From the NCBI GenBank assembly GCA_028023455.1, contig JAQFVV010012398.1, forward strand, positions 6,286,682 through 6,350,681: a stretch of 64,000 nt of DNA. The letters are read 5' to 3'. Below the pieces are notes generated by a model. The model was not told where the DNA came from, made no database searches, and was given only the letters and a program-made list of their open reading frames with translations. A program made the translations under genes and the position numbers. Source of the DNA: Epiperipatus broadwayi (taxonomy: Eukaryota > Onychophora > Udeonychophora > Euonychophora > Peripatidae). This document shows, one piece after another, positions 25,651 through 37,156 of the stretch. Positions within the stretch are counted from its first letter, which is position 1, and the number at the start of each line of letters is the position of its first letter.

Positions 25651-28096
25651 CAGAAACTTCATGTTTTATCAGATAAAACTATAGACAATATACTTGTATT
25701 ATATTATAATTAGTTTTCTAAATTTAATCTGCAACTTAATGTTATAAGGAATTTATTAAAATTTACAATGACATTCTAAAATTTAAGAATAAAATTGTGT
25801 TTAGCATGCTCAACTACCACCATCGATGATCAAACGTTATTATGCAATTGAAATGTTCTATTCCTTAATCTACTTTTGGGAAGACAACATGATACATGTA
25901 TATATAAAGATTCAGTACGACCGTCAGTGATCAAATGTCTATCGCATAATTTAATTTGCCTTCGGGCAGAAATTTAATCGTACAGTTATTATTTATATGC
26001 TCAGTGGTAAAGTAGAAATAGTATTTTTGTTTTCCCACATTTGCTGTATTTAAAATAGTCTTTTAAATTTGATTTTTACTTTTTTTAAAACTACCATTAA
26101 TTTTTAATATAAAGTGTTTGTGCAAAACTATATTTATGTACAGCTTAATATACACATACACATGCGAATATATGCGTGCAGAATTAGTCTGATATATTAA
26201 GTCCACTTTCATGATTAAACTTGTTTTATGATATTGACCTATATTTTTAAATAAATGAAAGTGAGGTCATTTAAATTATTTGACATTCATAAAGAAAATT
26301 TGACTGGAGGACATCATATTATAAATATGCAATGCACAGTTAATTGTACTTGTTTTAATCCTGATTATATAATAAAATTAAATGAATCATCGTGTACAAA
26401 TAACATTTGCTTTCAGCTGCTTTTTATTTCTAACATCGTAATCTTACTTTAAATCAACGCGTGTAGACAGCTTAATATTTATATCCAGTATAAGTTAGTC
26501 ATTTCAAAATATAATACATATTATATATTAAAAAAAATGATTCAGTTTTTAAATGTATATTATATTACTCATCTGACCTAAATACTTAGTTACATATATT
26601 TTAAATTTGGATTAAAGTGTTAATAAATTAAACATATGTAATTGGTGATTTTATGATGCACTAAGATATAAGAACTAGTTAAAGTTTACTATTTTTAGAG
26701 TTAAAATTGAGATATTAGAATAAACTGTTTTTAAGGATGGAAAGCAGTAGCAAACTATAATTGATGATAATTATGTATTACCATTTAACCATAGTGTTGT
26801 ATTGCCCAATTAACAGACAGACAACATATATGCATGCATTGTTATAATTTGCTATTGTTTTTCCTTACAATATGATAACTGTTAAAACATTTATGCTGTG
26901 ATTACCTGTTTTATTTTTTGTCAAAGTCATTCATCTTCAATGTCAGCATATAATAATATTACTGCTACAATGCATTTGATTAGTCTGACATCTGTCTTAT
27001 AATGATCTGAGTTAAATCTAACATAAATTGTGTTGAAAAGTTGACATAAAATGAAAAGTTATTATCAAAACAATAAAATATATTGTTTGTTTATTTTTTA
27101 TGATTTTTTAAAATTGGTATATTTCTCATCTCATCTCCACTATATTGCATCTATTCCTTATTACAAAAAGTCATACCACACTTTTTCACAAAACATGTAT
27201 TTCATTAACAATCTTCAATCATCAGGTGATTATAAATATCTAAATCTCCACAACTATGGTGGCAACTTATTATTTATCTATTACGTCATTTCCATTCAAA
27301 GTGGATACTGGTTTCTATCTACTTTCTATTCATTTTAGGTTCTTGCAAAAGAATAAACTTAATTGTCTTATAGACATAAATTTTTTGTTTTTGTATCAGA
27401 GCAACTCCCATTTCAATTCATCCACCAAAAGATGATGTCAGAGTGAATAATTGAGAAATATTGAGTTGTCAACATAGATATGAATATTCAATGTTTAATA
27501 TCTCTTGCTCATAAGTGAAGCAAACAATATTCTGGGGTAGGTAGTTGCAATATAGTGGAGGTGAAATGAAATATGCATTATTAGAAACCAATAAACATTG
27601 AAAAATTAATAACAAAGTAAGTTCTTTTAAATCTCATTTTCCTTTTTAACTTAGAGCTTTCATTAAAATATGTTTATTGTCTCTTGCTATTAAACCAAAA
27701 ATATCTTTGAACCATCAATTATTCTTTTTTATTCCATTTGTTTTTATTTATTTTTATACTGACATTTTACATTGAACTTATTGTAGATTATTTAATTTCA
27801 ATATAGACTTTTTTAAAAATATAAATCTTAACTTCAGTAACTGCATGATATTACAATCAACCATATTTTTTTAACAATTAGTTCAACAACATTCATTTGA
27901 CACTTATTTTCTAGCTAATAACAACTACCAATCACAAATAGCTAATTAGGTTAGTTGTATTAGATATTGTAATCAATACACTATAAAATCAATTAACATT
28001 CAATCATATGATGGAAACAGTCCAATGTATAATTACAAGTGAAATGCCATTCTTACAAATGCAATACTTTAATTTTCAAAAACATATTTTACAAAT
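25651..28096. other. Anonymous AT-rich DNA with one long-range inverted repeat
   Basis: No supportable gene. A ~30-bp imperfect inverted repeat (27119-27149 with 27546-27574) brackets about 400 bp. On the minus strand inside it, the string CTGATGATTGAAGATTG near 27215 resembles retroelement 3' terminal motifs. The open frames at 26255-26452 and 27051-27338 show no family motif. Confidence 0.5.
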
Positions 28097-28274
28097 ATGT
28101 TCTGTAATATTTTTTTAAAACAGTTCTTGGATTATTAAGAACATTCCAAGTTATTTTGTTTTTGACTTTTTTTTCCAAATCATCTATGTTCTGTAATATT
28201 TTTTTAAAACAGTTCTTGGATTATTAAGAACATTCCAAGTTATTTTGTTTTTGACTTTTTTTTCCATATCATCC
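28097..28274 (+). repeat. 89-bp tandem duplication
   Basis: Units 28097-28185 and 28186-28274 are almost identical (two or so differences at the end). Each contains a hairpin CTTGGA...TTCCAAG. The near-identity indicates a recent event. Confidence 0.92.
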
Positions 28275-28889
28275 TTTTTAACTGCTATCAGTTGTTATAA
28301 AAACTATTAATATTAGAAGCAGGCAGGAATGTACAGTTGCTACAAATTTTAGATTCACATTATTCCAATTGATTACTGAAGCAAGTAAAGCAAATTTCCC
28401 ATGCCTCTTGCTCAAACCAGCTTACATTTATTTATACAAACTAATTTATAATTTATTCTCAGTTACACAAAAAACTTTATCGAGATTGCTCATAACTTTC
28501 AACCATCTTTACACATTAAATATTCTATAAATTATAAAATACAAAAAAAAAATTAAATGTTAACCGAGTTTAAAAACTTTATTAATCTTCTAACCATTAT
28601 CATAATTGATCTAAAGGAAGTATTTACAATGCAATTTTAAAGATTGAATGAAAACAATAATGAATATTACTGATGATGATCAAAGATTATTGTCTCCCTT
28701 TAATCATTTTTCATCTAGTTACTAGTTCATACTTTTGGACAAATAATATTATATACACATTCATATAGATTATTCATGAACATTTAGAAATTCGATTTTT
28801 TTCAATTAATCACTTTTATAATTTTTCATATTTCTTTTTTTTTTATCGCACACTCTCTCATCTTCGTAGAAAATTTATTGTAAATTGCT

Positions 28890-29350
28890 TTTTGTTTCAG
28901 CTATCTTTTTTGAAATTTTTAATAGTATCAGTTATTTTTTTACTGATATCATTCAAGTCTGAATCATTTTGAAAATCTTTTAATATTTTTAAATGATTTG
29001 CAAATTCAATTTTAAATTTATTAGATTGTTTCCGAAGATTAGAAATATCATTTACTAATATAGTTTTTCTTCATAGCTTTTTTCCTTTAGCTTTTTATTA
29101 TCAGACATCTCATCAATCAATAATTATTCCCTATGTTAAATCTATTAAAAATGCTATACTGTTTTATATTAGTCGAAACATAATCCAATTCTGATATATT
29201 CTCATATTAACATGTTTTTTCAAAGAAAAAATCCATAATATATAACTTTTCATTTTGCAAACTCCACAAGTCTACGTTCTCTTTTACTTCTATTACAATA
29301 ATTAAATTTATACTCAATATTTTCATCTTTCAACCATTTATCTATTTTAA
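28890..29350 (-). pseudogene. Decayed coiled-coil coding relic
   Basis: The minus strand between about 29060 and 28900 translates without interruption for about 50 codons, starting near VNDISNLRKQSNKFK and ending near ITDTIKNFKKD; it is rich in K, N, D, I and L and has heptad-like spacing. Further upstream on the same strand (about 29340-29250) another clean piece contains DENIEYKFNYCNRSKRERR. The composition fits a coiled-coil region of a mobile-element or structural protein, but I do not recognise the family. Stops and frame changes join the pieces. Confidence 0.45.
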
Positions 29351-29639
29351 CACTAAAGTATTATAATCATTAGATGAGATTCAAATAAAGATGGAATTTA
29401 CAGATTTCTATTTTAGATAATAAATGAGTATGATACTACTTCCATCTAAAAAAAGAAAACAATTATAAAATCTGTCACTAACTTGCAGTTAATCAAACTA
29501 TTGAATAAGGATTTATTTTTTCACTGTTTATTTTGAATGTATTTTGGAGAACCTTCATCACTGGAGCAATATTGCAATTTAGCTCTTCCTCTCTCCATAT
29601 ATATATATATTCAAATACAAGTATATTGTTTATAATTAA

Positions 29640-31112
29640 TTTAATGTAATTAGAAGGGATTTGAACTCACACTTTTAAGCTTCCCATAGCTATTCAATCT
29701 ATCTACACATAACTGATATACATTACCACATACCCGAGAAAAATATAAATAATAGCTAATATACATATTTTGTGTTGAACCAGCACTCATCAATTAATCC
29801 AGATCGCCATCTCTCACACATATATACAATTAGTAGTCAGTTTATGGATAAGTTTCAACCTTCTCCACCTTGCAACTCTTCAACTATATCCAATAATATG
29901 GATGGCTGAAGAATGTGAAGTGGAGAAGATTGAAGCTTGTCCATTAAAATTTGAAGATTTGCTATCTTAATATAAATTGGGCATTGATTATATATATATG
30001 TGTGTGTGTGTGAGATATGGTAATCTGGACCAACTGATGAGTGCTGGTTCAGCATGAAGTATGCATATTGAATATAATTTTTTTTTACATATATGTGGTT
30101 ATGTGTATCAATTCTATAAGATAGAGTGGATAGTTGTATGAAGCTTAAACGTCTGAGTTCAAATCCCTTCTAATTACATTAAATTTAGTATAGACAATAC
30201 ATTTATATTTGAATGTTACATATTCAGTCTGTATTATTCCCATCCCTTTTCTATGTATTTAAATGTATATACTGAGGTTCTATATGTGAGGGGTCAGACT
30301 GACTTAATTCAATATGGGCATGACAATAATATTGGCATCAATTAGGGCTTTGAGTATTGCATCAACAGATTGTCAATGATGTGGATGACTGAAGACTTGG
30401 AGGACAGAGAAAATTGAAGCTTGTTCATTAAAGTTTGAAGATTTTTTATATTAATATAAACTGAGCACTGATTGTAAGTATGTGTGGGAGATGGTGATCT
30501 GGACCAAATGATGAGTGCTGGTTCAGCATCTTTTTAACATGTACATGGTTATAAGTATCAGTTATAGAAAATAGAGTGGATAGCTGGGAGAGGGGAACCC
30601 GAATGTCTGAGTTCAAATCTCTTCTAATTACATTAAATTTAGTATAAACAATATACTTGCATTTGAATATTTTATATTCAGCCTGTAATTCTGCCCATTT
30701 CTCTTCTATCTATTTAGATAGACATATTGAGATTCTATATGTAAGAGGTAAGACTGAATTAAAACCAACATGGGAGTGACAATAATATTAGCATCAATAA
30801 GGGTTTTGAGTTTTCCATCTTTAGATTTTTAATGATATGGATGTTTGAAGAGTTGGAAGATAGAAAAGAATGAAGTTTGACCATTAAAGTTGGAAGATTT
30901 TCTATCTTAATATAAACTGGTCTCTGATTAATGTGCAGGAGATTATGATCTAGACCAACAGATGAGCACTAGTTCAACACAAAATATGTATATTGGAGAT
31001 TCTTCATGTTTTTCACATGCATGTGATCATGTGTATCAATTATATAAGATAGAGTGGAAAGCTGTTTAAGCTTGAAAGTCTGAGTTTAAATCCCTTCTAA
31101 TTAAATATGTAC
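29640..31112 (+). repeat. Family C array: inverted start then ~3 tandem units
   Basis: A reverse-oriented half unit (29640-29885) meets a forward unit at a palindromic centre near 29886. Forward tRNA-like heads then recur near 30119, 30570 and 31048, i.e. periods of about 451 and 478 bp. Each head has GATAGAGTGGATAGCTG (A-box-like) followed about 30 bp later by GAGTTCAAATCCCTTCT (B-box-like). Bodies share GGTCAGACTGA, GACAATAATATTGGCATCAA and GATGAGTGCTGGTTCAGCA. No protein frame is conserved. I read it as a short-element-derived tandem family, perhaps a satellite. Confidence 0.75.
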
Positions 31113-31116
31113 ATAC

Positions 31117-32787
31117 ATATATTATACCACTGGGGTATACATCACCAATTTTAGTCAAAACATATACCATAAAAAAATTATCATTTATACAAAACCCCTA
31201 ATTACCAAAATACTCAATAATGTCTCTCCAATTCATTACTTTATCTCTACCTTATTAGGTAGTAAGAACATATTTTGATAGTCATAAAAATAAAGGTAAA
31301 AATAATACTGACCTAATATAATTGATATCTTCTTAAATGAAACCACACTACCTGTTTAATAATATTACTTGAAAATATCACTCAAATTTAAAAAAAAAAA
31401 AAAAATAATTGAAAAATTTAAAGTGATATTTAAAATCTAAAATTAAAAGCCATAATTTATTTTCCACATAAAACATTTATTTTATACATACACTTCATAA
31501 GATAATTAATAAACAGATATTAATATGTATGTGTATAAATGCAATTATGTATGTATATAAATGCAATTATATATATGTATAAATAATTATTTAAATGAGT
31601 TTTGGTTTAACAAAAATTAATTAGTAAAATTTATAGCAATAATGCCATGAAAAAATCAAATATAATGATAGTAAACTTTAAATATTACTTAACAACAAAG
31701 AAAAACAAGTAGATCCCTTGAAAGAAAAGTTTTTTTTAAGTAAAGCATTGGTAGCCGAGAGGTCAGCACAGCCGCCTTGCAAGCAAGCAGTTGCTAGCAG
31801 ACAGTTGTTGCAGGTTCACTTCTCGGCTGATACACTGCAAAGAAAAATTTCACAACAGTAAAAACGTTTGTATTATAAGGTATGGTAAAAGATGCATTTA
31901 TTTAAAAAATAGAAATACAAGATAATTCTGGAAATGGATAACTGAGGGAGTTTGTCTGTTTTGAAAGAAATTTTTGAATTTCGATCTTGGCTTAGCTACA
32001 CCTGGAATGCATTAGCATGTTACTCTAAAAAATTTATTCACCTATGATAATATTTCAAATACATGTGGCTGAATTTAAATAGAATTTTATATATGTATAC
32101 AATTTCATCAAAATCAAATGTAAAACCCCATATATGTAATGATGATAAATCACCTTAGAAAGAGAAACAAAACTTTTGTAACAACAAATCAGATATACTT
32201 ATTGCTGGCAAAAAAATTAAAATATCAAATATTAACTTCCAAAACATTTATCACTAAGCTCACAAGCTGTGCATGATGGAATTATAGTTATATTATCAGA
32301 AATTTAATGAATTTATTTAATATTTGTGCAAATCCTAATTCTTCAGGATTATGTTATATCCTAGTGAAGTGTATTTTGCGATTATCTTTTAGGAACATGC
32401 ATATAATAATGGAGTTAAACAAATCTTCCAAAAAAACACAAGTAGTTTAGATGGTTCATGTATCTCTATATCTATTGCTAAGGACTGAAGTTATAAAATA
32501 TTAGCTTATATAAAACTTAACAAATATGGGAGAAAAAAAAAGACTAACAACAAAACCATCTAATGATTTGTTAAGGACAAATTGTGAAACGTTATTGAAG
32601 TTTAAATTTCTCTTGAACCCAGTATAAATTAATATGCACTGATTTCTTTAAAATGCTTATGTATATGCAAACATTATATGTATTATAACTTCATTGCCTT
32701 CAATTCCTTTCAAGTGGTTTTATTTATATAATTAATGGGTAATATATATATATGTTATAGTTAGGAATAAACTTTTTTGATACATAT
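31117..32787 (+). repeat. Family B, left copy, part 1
   Basis: Starts at ATACCACTGGGGTAT and matches, piece by piece, 46640-46947 and then 50798-52020. Shared blocks include CACCAATTTTAGTCAAA, CTTCATAAGATAATTAATAA, TTCAATTCCTTTCAAGTGG and TATATATATGTTATAGTTAG. It stops exactly where the LTR element begins and resumes at 41904. No coding capacity seen. Copy identity by eye is about 85 percent. Confidence 0.85.
31738..31845 (+). repeat. tRNA-like insertion (SINE head or tRNA pseudogene)
   Basis: Absent from the right copy of family B, so it is an insertion. TAGCCGAGAGG at 31752-31762 is a near-perfect Pol III A box and GGTTCACTTCT at 31813-31823 matches 8 of 11 B-box positions. AGCCGAGA (31753-31760) can pair with TCTCGGCT (31821-31828). 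The part between the boxes holds a partial internal duplication (AGCAGTTG.../AGACAGTTG), giving an overlong middle. No body or A-rich tail follows, so it is either a head-only SINE or a tRNA-derived pseudogene. I would not call it a working tRNA. Confidence 0.6.
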
Positions 32788-33003
32788 TGCAACAGGGCAG
32801 GTATAATCAAACCCTGTTGCGATAATTAGACAAATACATATTCATATACTTAATGTATTATTAAATATATATATATTATTACTAATGTATTATAGAAAAA
32901 AACAACATAGGTAATCCAGTATTTACCTTGCTATGACGTAATTAGCCTGAAGGCACATAACTGTAATTATCCGATATTTGCGTCGTCGGAAGAACACATG
33001 AAC

Positions 33004-33017
33004 GTTGTCATGGCAAC
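33004..33017. promoter_or_regulatory. RFX X-box consensus match inside the MITE
   Basis: GTTGTCATGGCAAC fits GTHNYYATRRNAAC at every position. The match is seen directly; binding is inference. Confidence 0.4.
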
Positions 33018-33245
33018 GAAGAGACTGACATGACTAATTCTACAGATTTGATTTTTTGTTTTTACTTATTAATTTTGTAGTGATATTTATCTTAAATTTT
33101 CCTATTTTGCGTCCAATTTTAGTTAATTATTCATGATGTATATATTATTTTTAATCTTTTTTTGCCGCATATCACTATTTTGTGTCCTATTTATTAATTT
33201 TACCATTTTTTTTTCAGGATGGACGCCGCCGGCATTATTCTGTAC

Positions 33246-33380
33246 CACGTGTTTGTTTCTCCGTTTTGACCTGATGACCCTGTACCACGTGCCTTCCCCC
33301 CGCTCTTTGTTTCTATGACGACATTACCCTGAGGGCATCCTATTCTAATCTACCGATTTTTGACGTAACGTCACCACGTG
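33246..33380. promoter_or_regulatory. Cluster of three CACGTG E-boxes and a TGACGT palindrome in the MITE
   Basis: CACGTG occurs at 33246-33251, 33286-33291 and 33375-33380, and TGACGTAACGTCA at 33361-33373. The first two E-boxes sit in a 40-bp spaced repeat TGTACCACGTG. In such AT-rich DNA this density is unexpected, but no function is shown. Confidence 0.35.
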
Positions 33381-35227
33381 ATACGCCAAAAAATTTTAGC
33401 GATTACATGTGTCGCAAATCACTAGGTGATGTTATCTTAAAAATCGGGTGGTTAGAGTAGTATGCCTTCAGGCTAATGACATCATAGCAAGGTAAATACT
33501 GGACTACCACAACATATTATTACTTTACTAATAACACTAATATTTACAAGTTGATGTATAATCCATGGTTATTTGCGTAGTCATATTGAATTATAGATTT
33601 GCATAATTTGAATTTTAAAAAAAACTTATAAAAGAGAGGTATGGGGGGGGTATACACTTGCTCTGCTTTGTTTTCTTTTGCCAAACGCAGCTACACACAT
33701 CGCTATGTATATGTATGAGTGCGTTTTTGAATCATTAAACATGAAAATTCACAAAATCAAAATAAAAACATTTTGTTTGATAAACTTTTTAAATATATAC
33801 ATATTAAGTCAAAGAAAGAACTAATACATATTAAGTCAAAGAAAGAATTAACAAATGCCAAGATGGAAGACAGTGATTTTGCAGAACAATGAAAGTAACC
33901 ATTATAAAAACCTTGGAATGTCTAGTTCTAATTAAATACTAATTGGGAAAAAAAGGTGTAAAAAGCTTTTGTGGTGCATTCCAACAAAGGCATATGAAAT
34001 GTGAATGGAAATACAAAAAGCAATTGAATGAAAAGAAATAATTAAGAGAAGGGGTGGAGTTGGCAATTTCTGATTTAAAAAAAAAAGATAAAGATTTTAA
34101 AAAGAAAGATAAATTTGATAACAAAAAAAAAGAATTAATTAGTTTAAGTTTGGGAGTGGAAGAAAGCAGACTGTAGAGTGATAGACAGAAATAAGAATCC
34201 AGAGATCAATGCTATATATTGATAAATATGATCAGGCTGGGGTAGAAACTTCAACATGCGAGATGTTCAAATCATTCCCCTGAATGTATAGCAGCTGCAA
34301 ATATCGGAGAATGGATGTCAAGCCTGGAAAATCGCCTCAATAAGAAAATGTTGGATTGTCATGAGATATATAAAAGATTAAATAAATGAATACAATTCAG
34401 CCATGGAATCCGAACTTCAAGAAGTTGGTTCATCATCCAAGGACCAAAGATTTCTCTTCCACCAGGTGAATCCAATCAATTCCCCAGGGAAAACCCAGGT
34501 ACCTTTTCTATTTGATATATATGTGATCTCTTAGTAAGCTTACTCCACGTAATTCAGAAAACTGTTGTTTGACCAAATTGTGAACTTGAATTTTTTTTCT
34601 TTTGCACGGAGAGTTTAAATTATTTCCTACTGGATTTATTAGCATATAAATTAGTCCATAATTAAATCTTCGTGGCAACATACATATTATAGCATATTTG
34701 TGTGTGTGTGGGTTTTGATGAAGAAAGAAAAGAGCAAACCAACAAAAGGGAAACTGATAGGAATCTTTGATTAATAAAAACAAAAAAAAACATTGATTTA
34801 ACTTACGTAAATAATATTTTTTTTTGATAGATACGTAAATATTATTACTAATAAATATGTATAAAATGATGAATGGTTTTTGTTTGTTTGTGTTTTGAGT
34901 TTCTTTTTTTTTTTAAAAAAAAGAGAGTAGATCTACTGCTGGTAATTTTACCACCCGCCCTGAGAAAAGCTAGCCACAGGCTAGGTCATTTTATAATTCT
35001 ATTACATACTTCTATACTGTCCAGTATAATTCTTACCTACGGGTGAGATTGGCACTTGGAGTCTTTAGCTAGATGTCCATAAATATACTGTGTATGATAC
35101 CGAAGAAAATTACATATGTATAGGACTCATATTTTTGTTCAAATGCGTATATAGATATACACGTTCATACTTGCATAAAGATGAGTACATTAAGAAACAT
35201 TAGGTAAATGGCTGGACCCATTATAAT

Positions 35228-36262
35228 GGCATCCCAATAAAAGGAGATCGAAGAGAAGTAGGTCAATGAGGAAAATAAAAGGAGATCAAAGAGAAGTAGG
35301 TCAATGAGGAAAATAAAAATAAAAAAGAAATTAGCATGAGTTTTTTCTTAGAAATAAATAAATATATATATATCGTTTTTGTCAGATCATTATTGTTTTA
35401 GCTAAAAGAAAAATTAAAAAAATGGAAGCTATATTATATTGGGATGTAGGTAAGATTGAGTTTTATAAGAAAAAAAACTTTTTAGTCTATATGAATAATA
35501 CCAACTGAGTGCAGAATATAAAGGCATTTTCATAAAGTAATCAGTTTAGGTTAGACTGGTTTTAAAGAACTTTCAGTTTATTACGGATTTTTTTTTTTGT
35601 AAATTATGGGACGTAAATGTTTTTCTGATTTGCAATTGGTTTTTTTTTTTTTAAAAAAAAAGATAATATAGTTATTTAGAGTGAAAAAAGTAAACAAGTT
35701 TAAGTGGTTAACCTTTATAGTTAATCCATTTTAATTAGGTACAAAATAATTATTTGACTTCCTGCCACTTATTACTATAAGATGTCATAACGAAATAAAT
35801 AAAACATTTTTTTTATATATATTAAATTAATGTTGTTTTAAAAGAAATTCGAGTAATGAATTATATTTAATTTACACCCACACAGTAGCTATGATTTTTA
35901 ATATATTTTACACTTTTACTTTTATAATCATTTTGACAATTTCTGAATTTAAAACTAACTTTGAAATCAAGGTTTTGAAATAACAATAGTCGATCTGTAC
36001 CAGTTTTCAAAGTCGAATTAATGAGTGGGTCAAATCAGGCTACTCAAGGATTTCATATATATGTATATAGGGTAGAATGTGTTAGTTGAAATAATATAGT
36101 GATATATTGATCGGTCCACAGTAAAATTATAAATATATATACTTAAGAAATATTGAAGGTATAAGGAAGTCCGGAAAGGGGGCAGCACTGTGCTTTGGGG
36201 GTTGGAGGTTCGGAACCCAGCACATAGAAAAAATATATATACATCACATAAAGAGGATTGAG
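35228..36262 (+). mobile_element. LTR-element leader and primer-binding region
   Basis: TGGCATCCCAAT starts at the LTR edge (35227-35238) and is the natural place for a tRNA primer site; the cognate tRNA is not identified. A 38-bp direct repeat (35236-35273 and 35274-35311) follows. The rest is AT-rich leader, ending with a hairpin-rich G/C patch near 36170-36225 (GTGCTTTGGG...CCCAGCAC). Confidence 0.6.
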
Positions 36263-36740
36263 TTGATAAGAATAAAAGTATATGGAGGGAAGAAGGAAGA
36301 GATGCCAGTAGATCACCTTAGGAGTCTGCAAAGATACTTTGTGAGTTATGGAATACCAGACAAGGTTAAAATGATAATAGCATCTTACCATCTAGAAGGG
36401 CCAGCCATGGATTGGTGGAACTCATTGCTACACCAACCACAGACATTTTTAGATTACAAGACAGCCCAGGAGAGAGCTTTCTGGAGTGAAGAAAGGCAAG
36501 ACAACATTAGATTCCAATTGTAAGAGGATGGACCAAAAAGATATGTGCATTTTTTTAGGCATCAAGTGGCCACATTTAGGATATTAGAAGCATGTAATTT
36601 GTCAGAGAAACAGATTGTGAAGATGGTCTGCCAAAACCTGCCAATAAGAATAAGATTGATGCTAGAGGAAGGAGGAGACAACCCATCTAAAGAAATAGAC
36701 AATATATTGGTCAAATGGAAATAAGTGCGGAATTCGAGAG
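36263..36740 (+). pseudogene. gag: Ty3-like gag (capsid) pseudogene
   Basis: The first 86 codons include VDHLRSLQRYFVSYGI and HLEGPAMDWWNSLL, the retrotransposon Gag/capsid helices around the conserved 'A..WW'. After a stop at 36521-36523 the same protein can be followed (FFRHQVATFRILEACNLSE, IVKMVCQNLP) to about 36720. Gag would form the cytoplasmic particle. No CCHC nucleocapsid knuckle was found downstream, so it is lost or was never present. Confidence 0.75.
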
Positions 36741-36859
36741 AAAAGTGAAGTAGTCCAAGGAAGAGACATAATATTCAGACAGCAACTGAATTCAAAACAC
36801 ATGGGGAACTTAAGGACCGTGTACTGAGTTATACATGCCAAACATGTCTGAAAATATGG

Positions 36860-37141
36860 ATAGCAGCAAGACAGACCAAAGTAGAAGTGTGTATTGATTC
36901 AGGGAGTCAGGTCTCTGTAAGAACAGAAAGATTGTATTATAAACTCACCAGAGAACAAACAAATGTACCTGTTCTACCATTAAAAGCTGTACAAGTGGTG
37001 ATGGCCAACAAAAGAAAGGCCAAGGTTGAACCCAAACAAATATGGCTAAATGTCAAAATCCATGAAGTAAGTTGCCTCCATGTATTCCTAATCATGAAAA
37101 ATTTGATTTGTGATGTCTTATTGGGAACTGACTTTTTATAA
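36860..37141 (+). pseudogene. Retropepsin-type protease relic
   Basis: CIDSGSQVSV carries the DSG active-site triad of an aspartic protease in place of the more usual DTG, and LICDVLLGTDFL is the conserved C-terminal LLG block. About 85 residues, near normal protease length. It lies between gag and RT as expected. A stop follows at 37139-37141. Confidence 0.78.
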
Positions 37142-37156
37142 AAATATAAATGCAAG

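Larger units (their letters stand above)
32910..33509. mobile_element. 600-bp MITE with 8-bp target duplication
   Basis: Flanked by ACAACATA at 32902-32909 and 33510-33517; the 3' LTR lacks it, confirming an insertion. Terminal inverted repeats run about 45 bp: GGTAATCCAGTATTTACCTT at the left and the reverse complement of a near-identical string at the right (one end GGTAGTCCAG), continuing to GCCTGAAGGCA. No transposase frame is present, so it is non-autonomous. The 8-bp duplication is the size made by hAT and some other superfamilies, but the ends do not look like typical hAT ends. It is richer in G+C than its surroundings. Confidence 0.93.
32788..35227 (+). repeat. 5' LTR (carries a 600-bp MITE)
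   Basis: Begins TGCAACAGGGCAGG and matches the 3' LTR from end to end apart from the 608-bp insertion (element plus target duplication). Without it the length is about 1.83 kb, long for a Ty3-type LTR. It ends ...CCCATTATAAT, not in the usual CA. A short inverted repeat (32789-32797 with 32812-32820) lies at the very start. Confidence 0.9.

Noticed and set aside
26255-26452. Cysteine-containing open frame that could be a secreted peptide
   Set aside because: No signal peptide and the cysteine spacing matches no family; chance length in AT-rich DNA.
31738-31845. Functional tRNA gene
   Set aside because: The boxes are present but the anticodon arm does not fold convincingly and the middle contains a partial duplication.
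33133-33318. Plus-strand open frame inside the MITE
   Set aside because: Hydrophobic T-rich translation without motifs, inside a non-autonomous element.
36170-36225. tRNA-like B box (GGTTCGGAACCC) in the LTR-element leader
   Set aside because: No A box at the right distance and the region folds as a simple hairpin; probably part of the leader.
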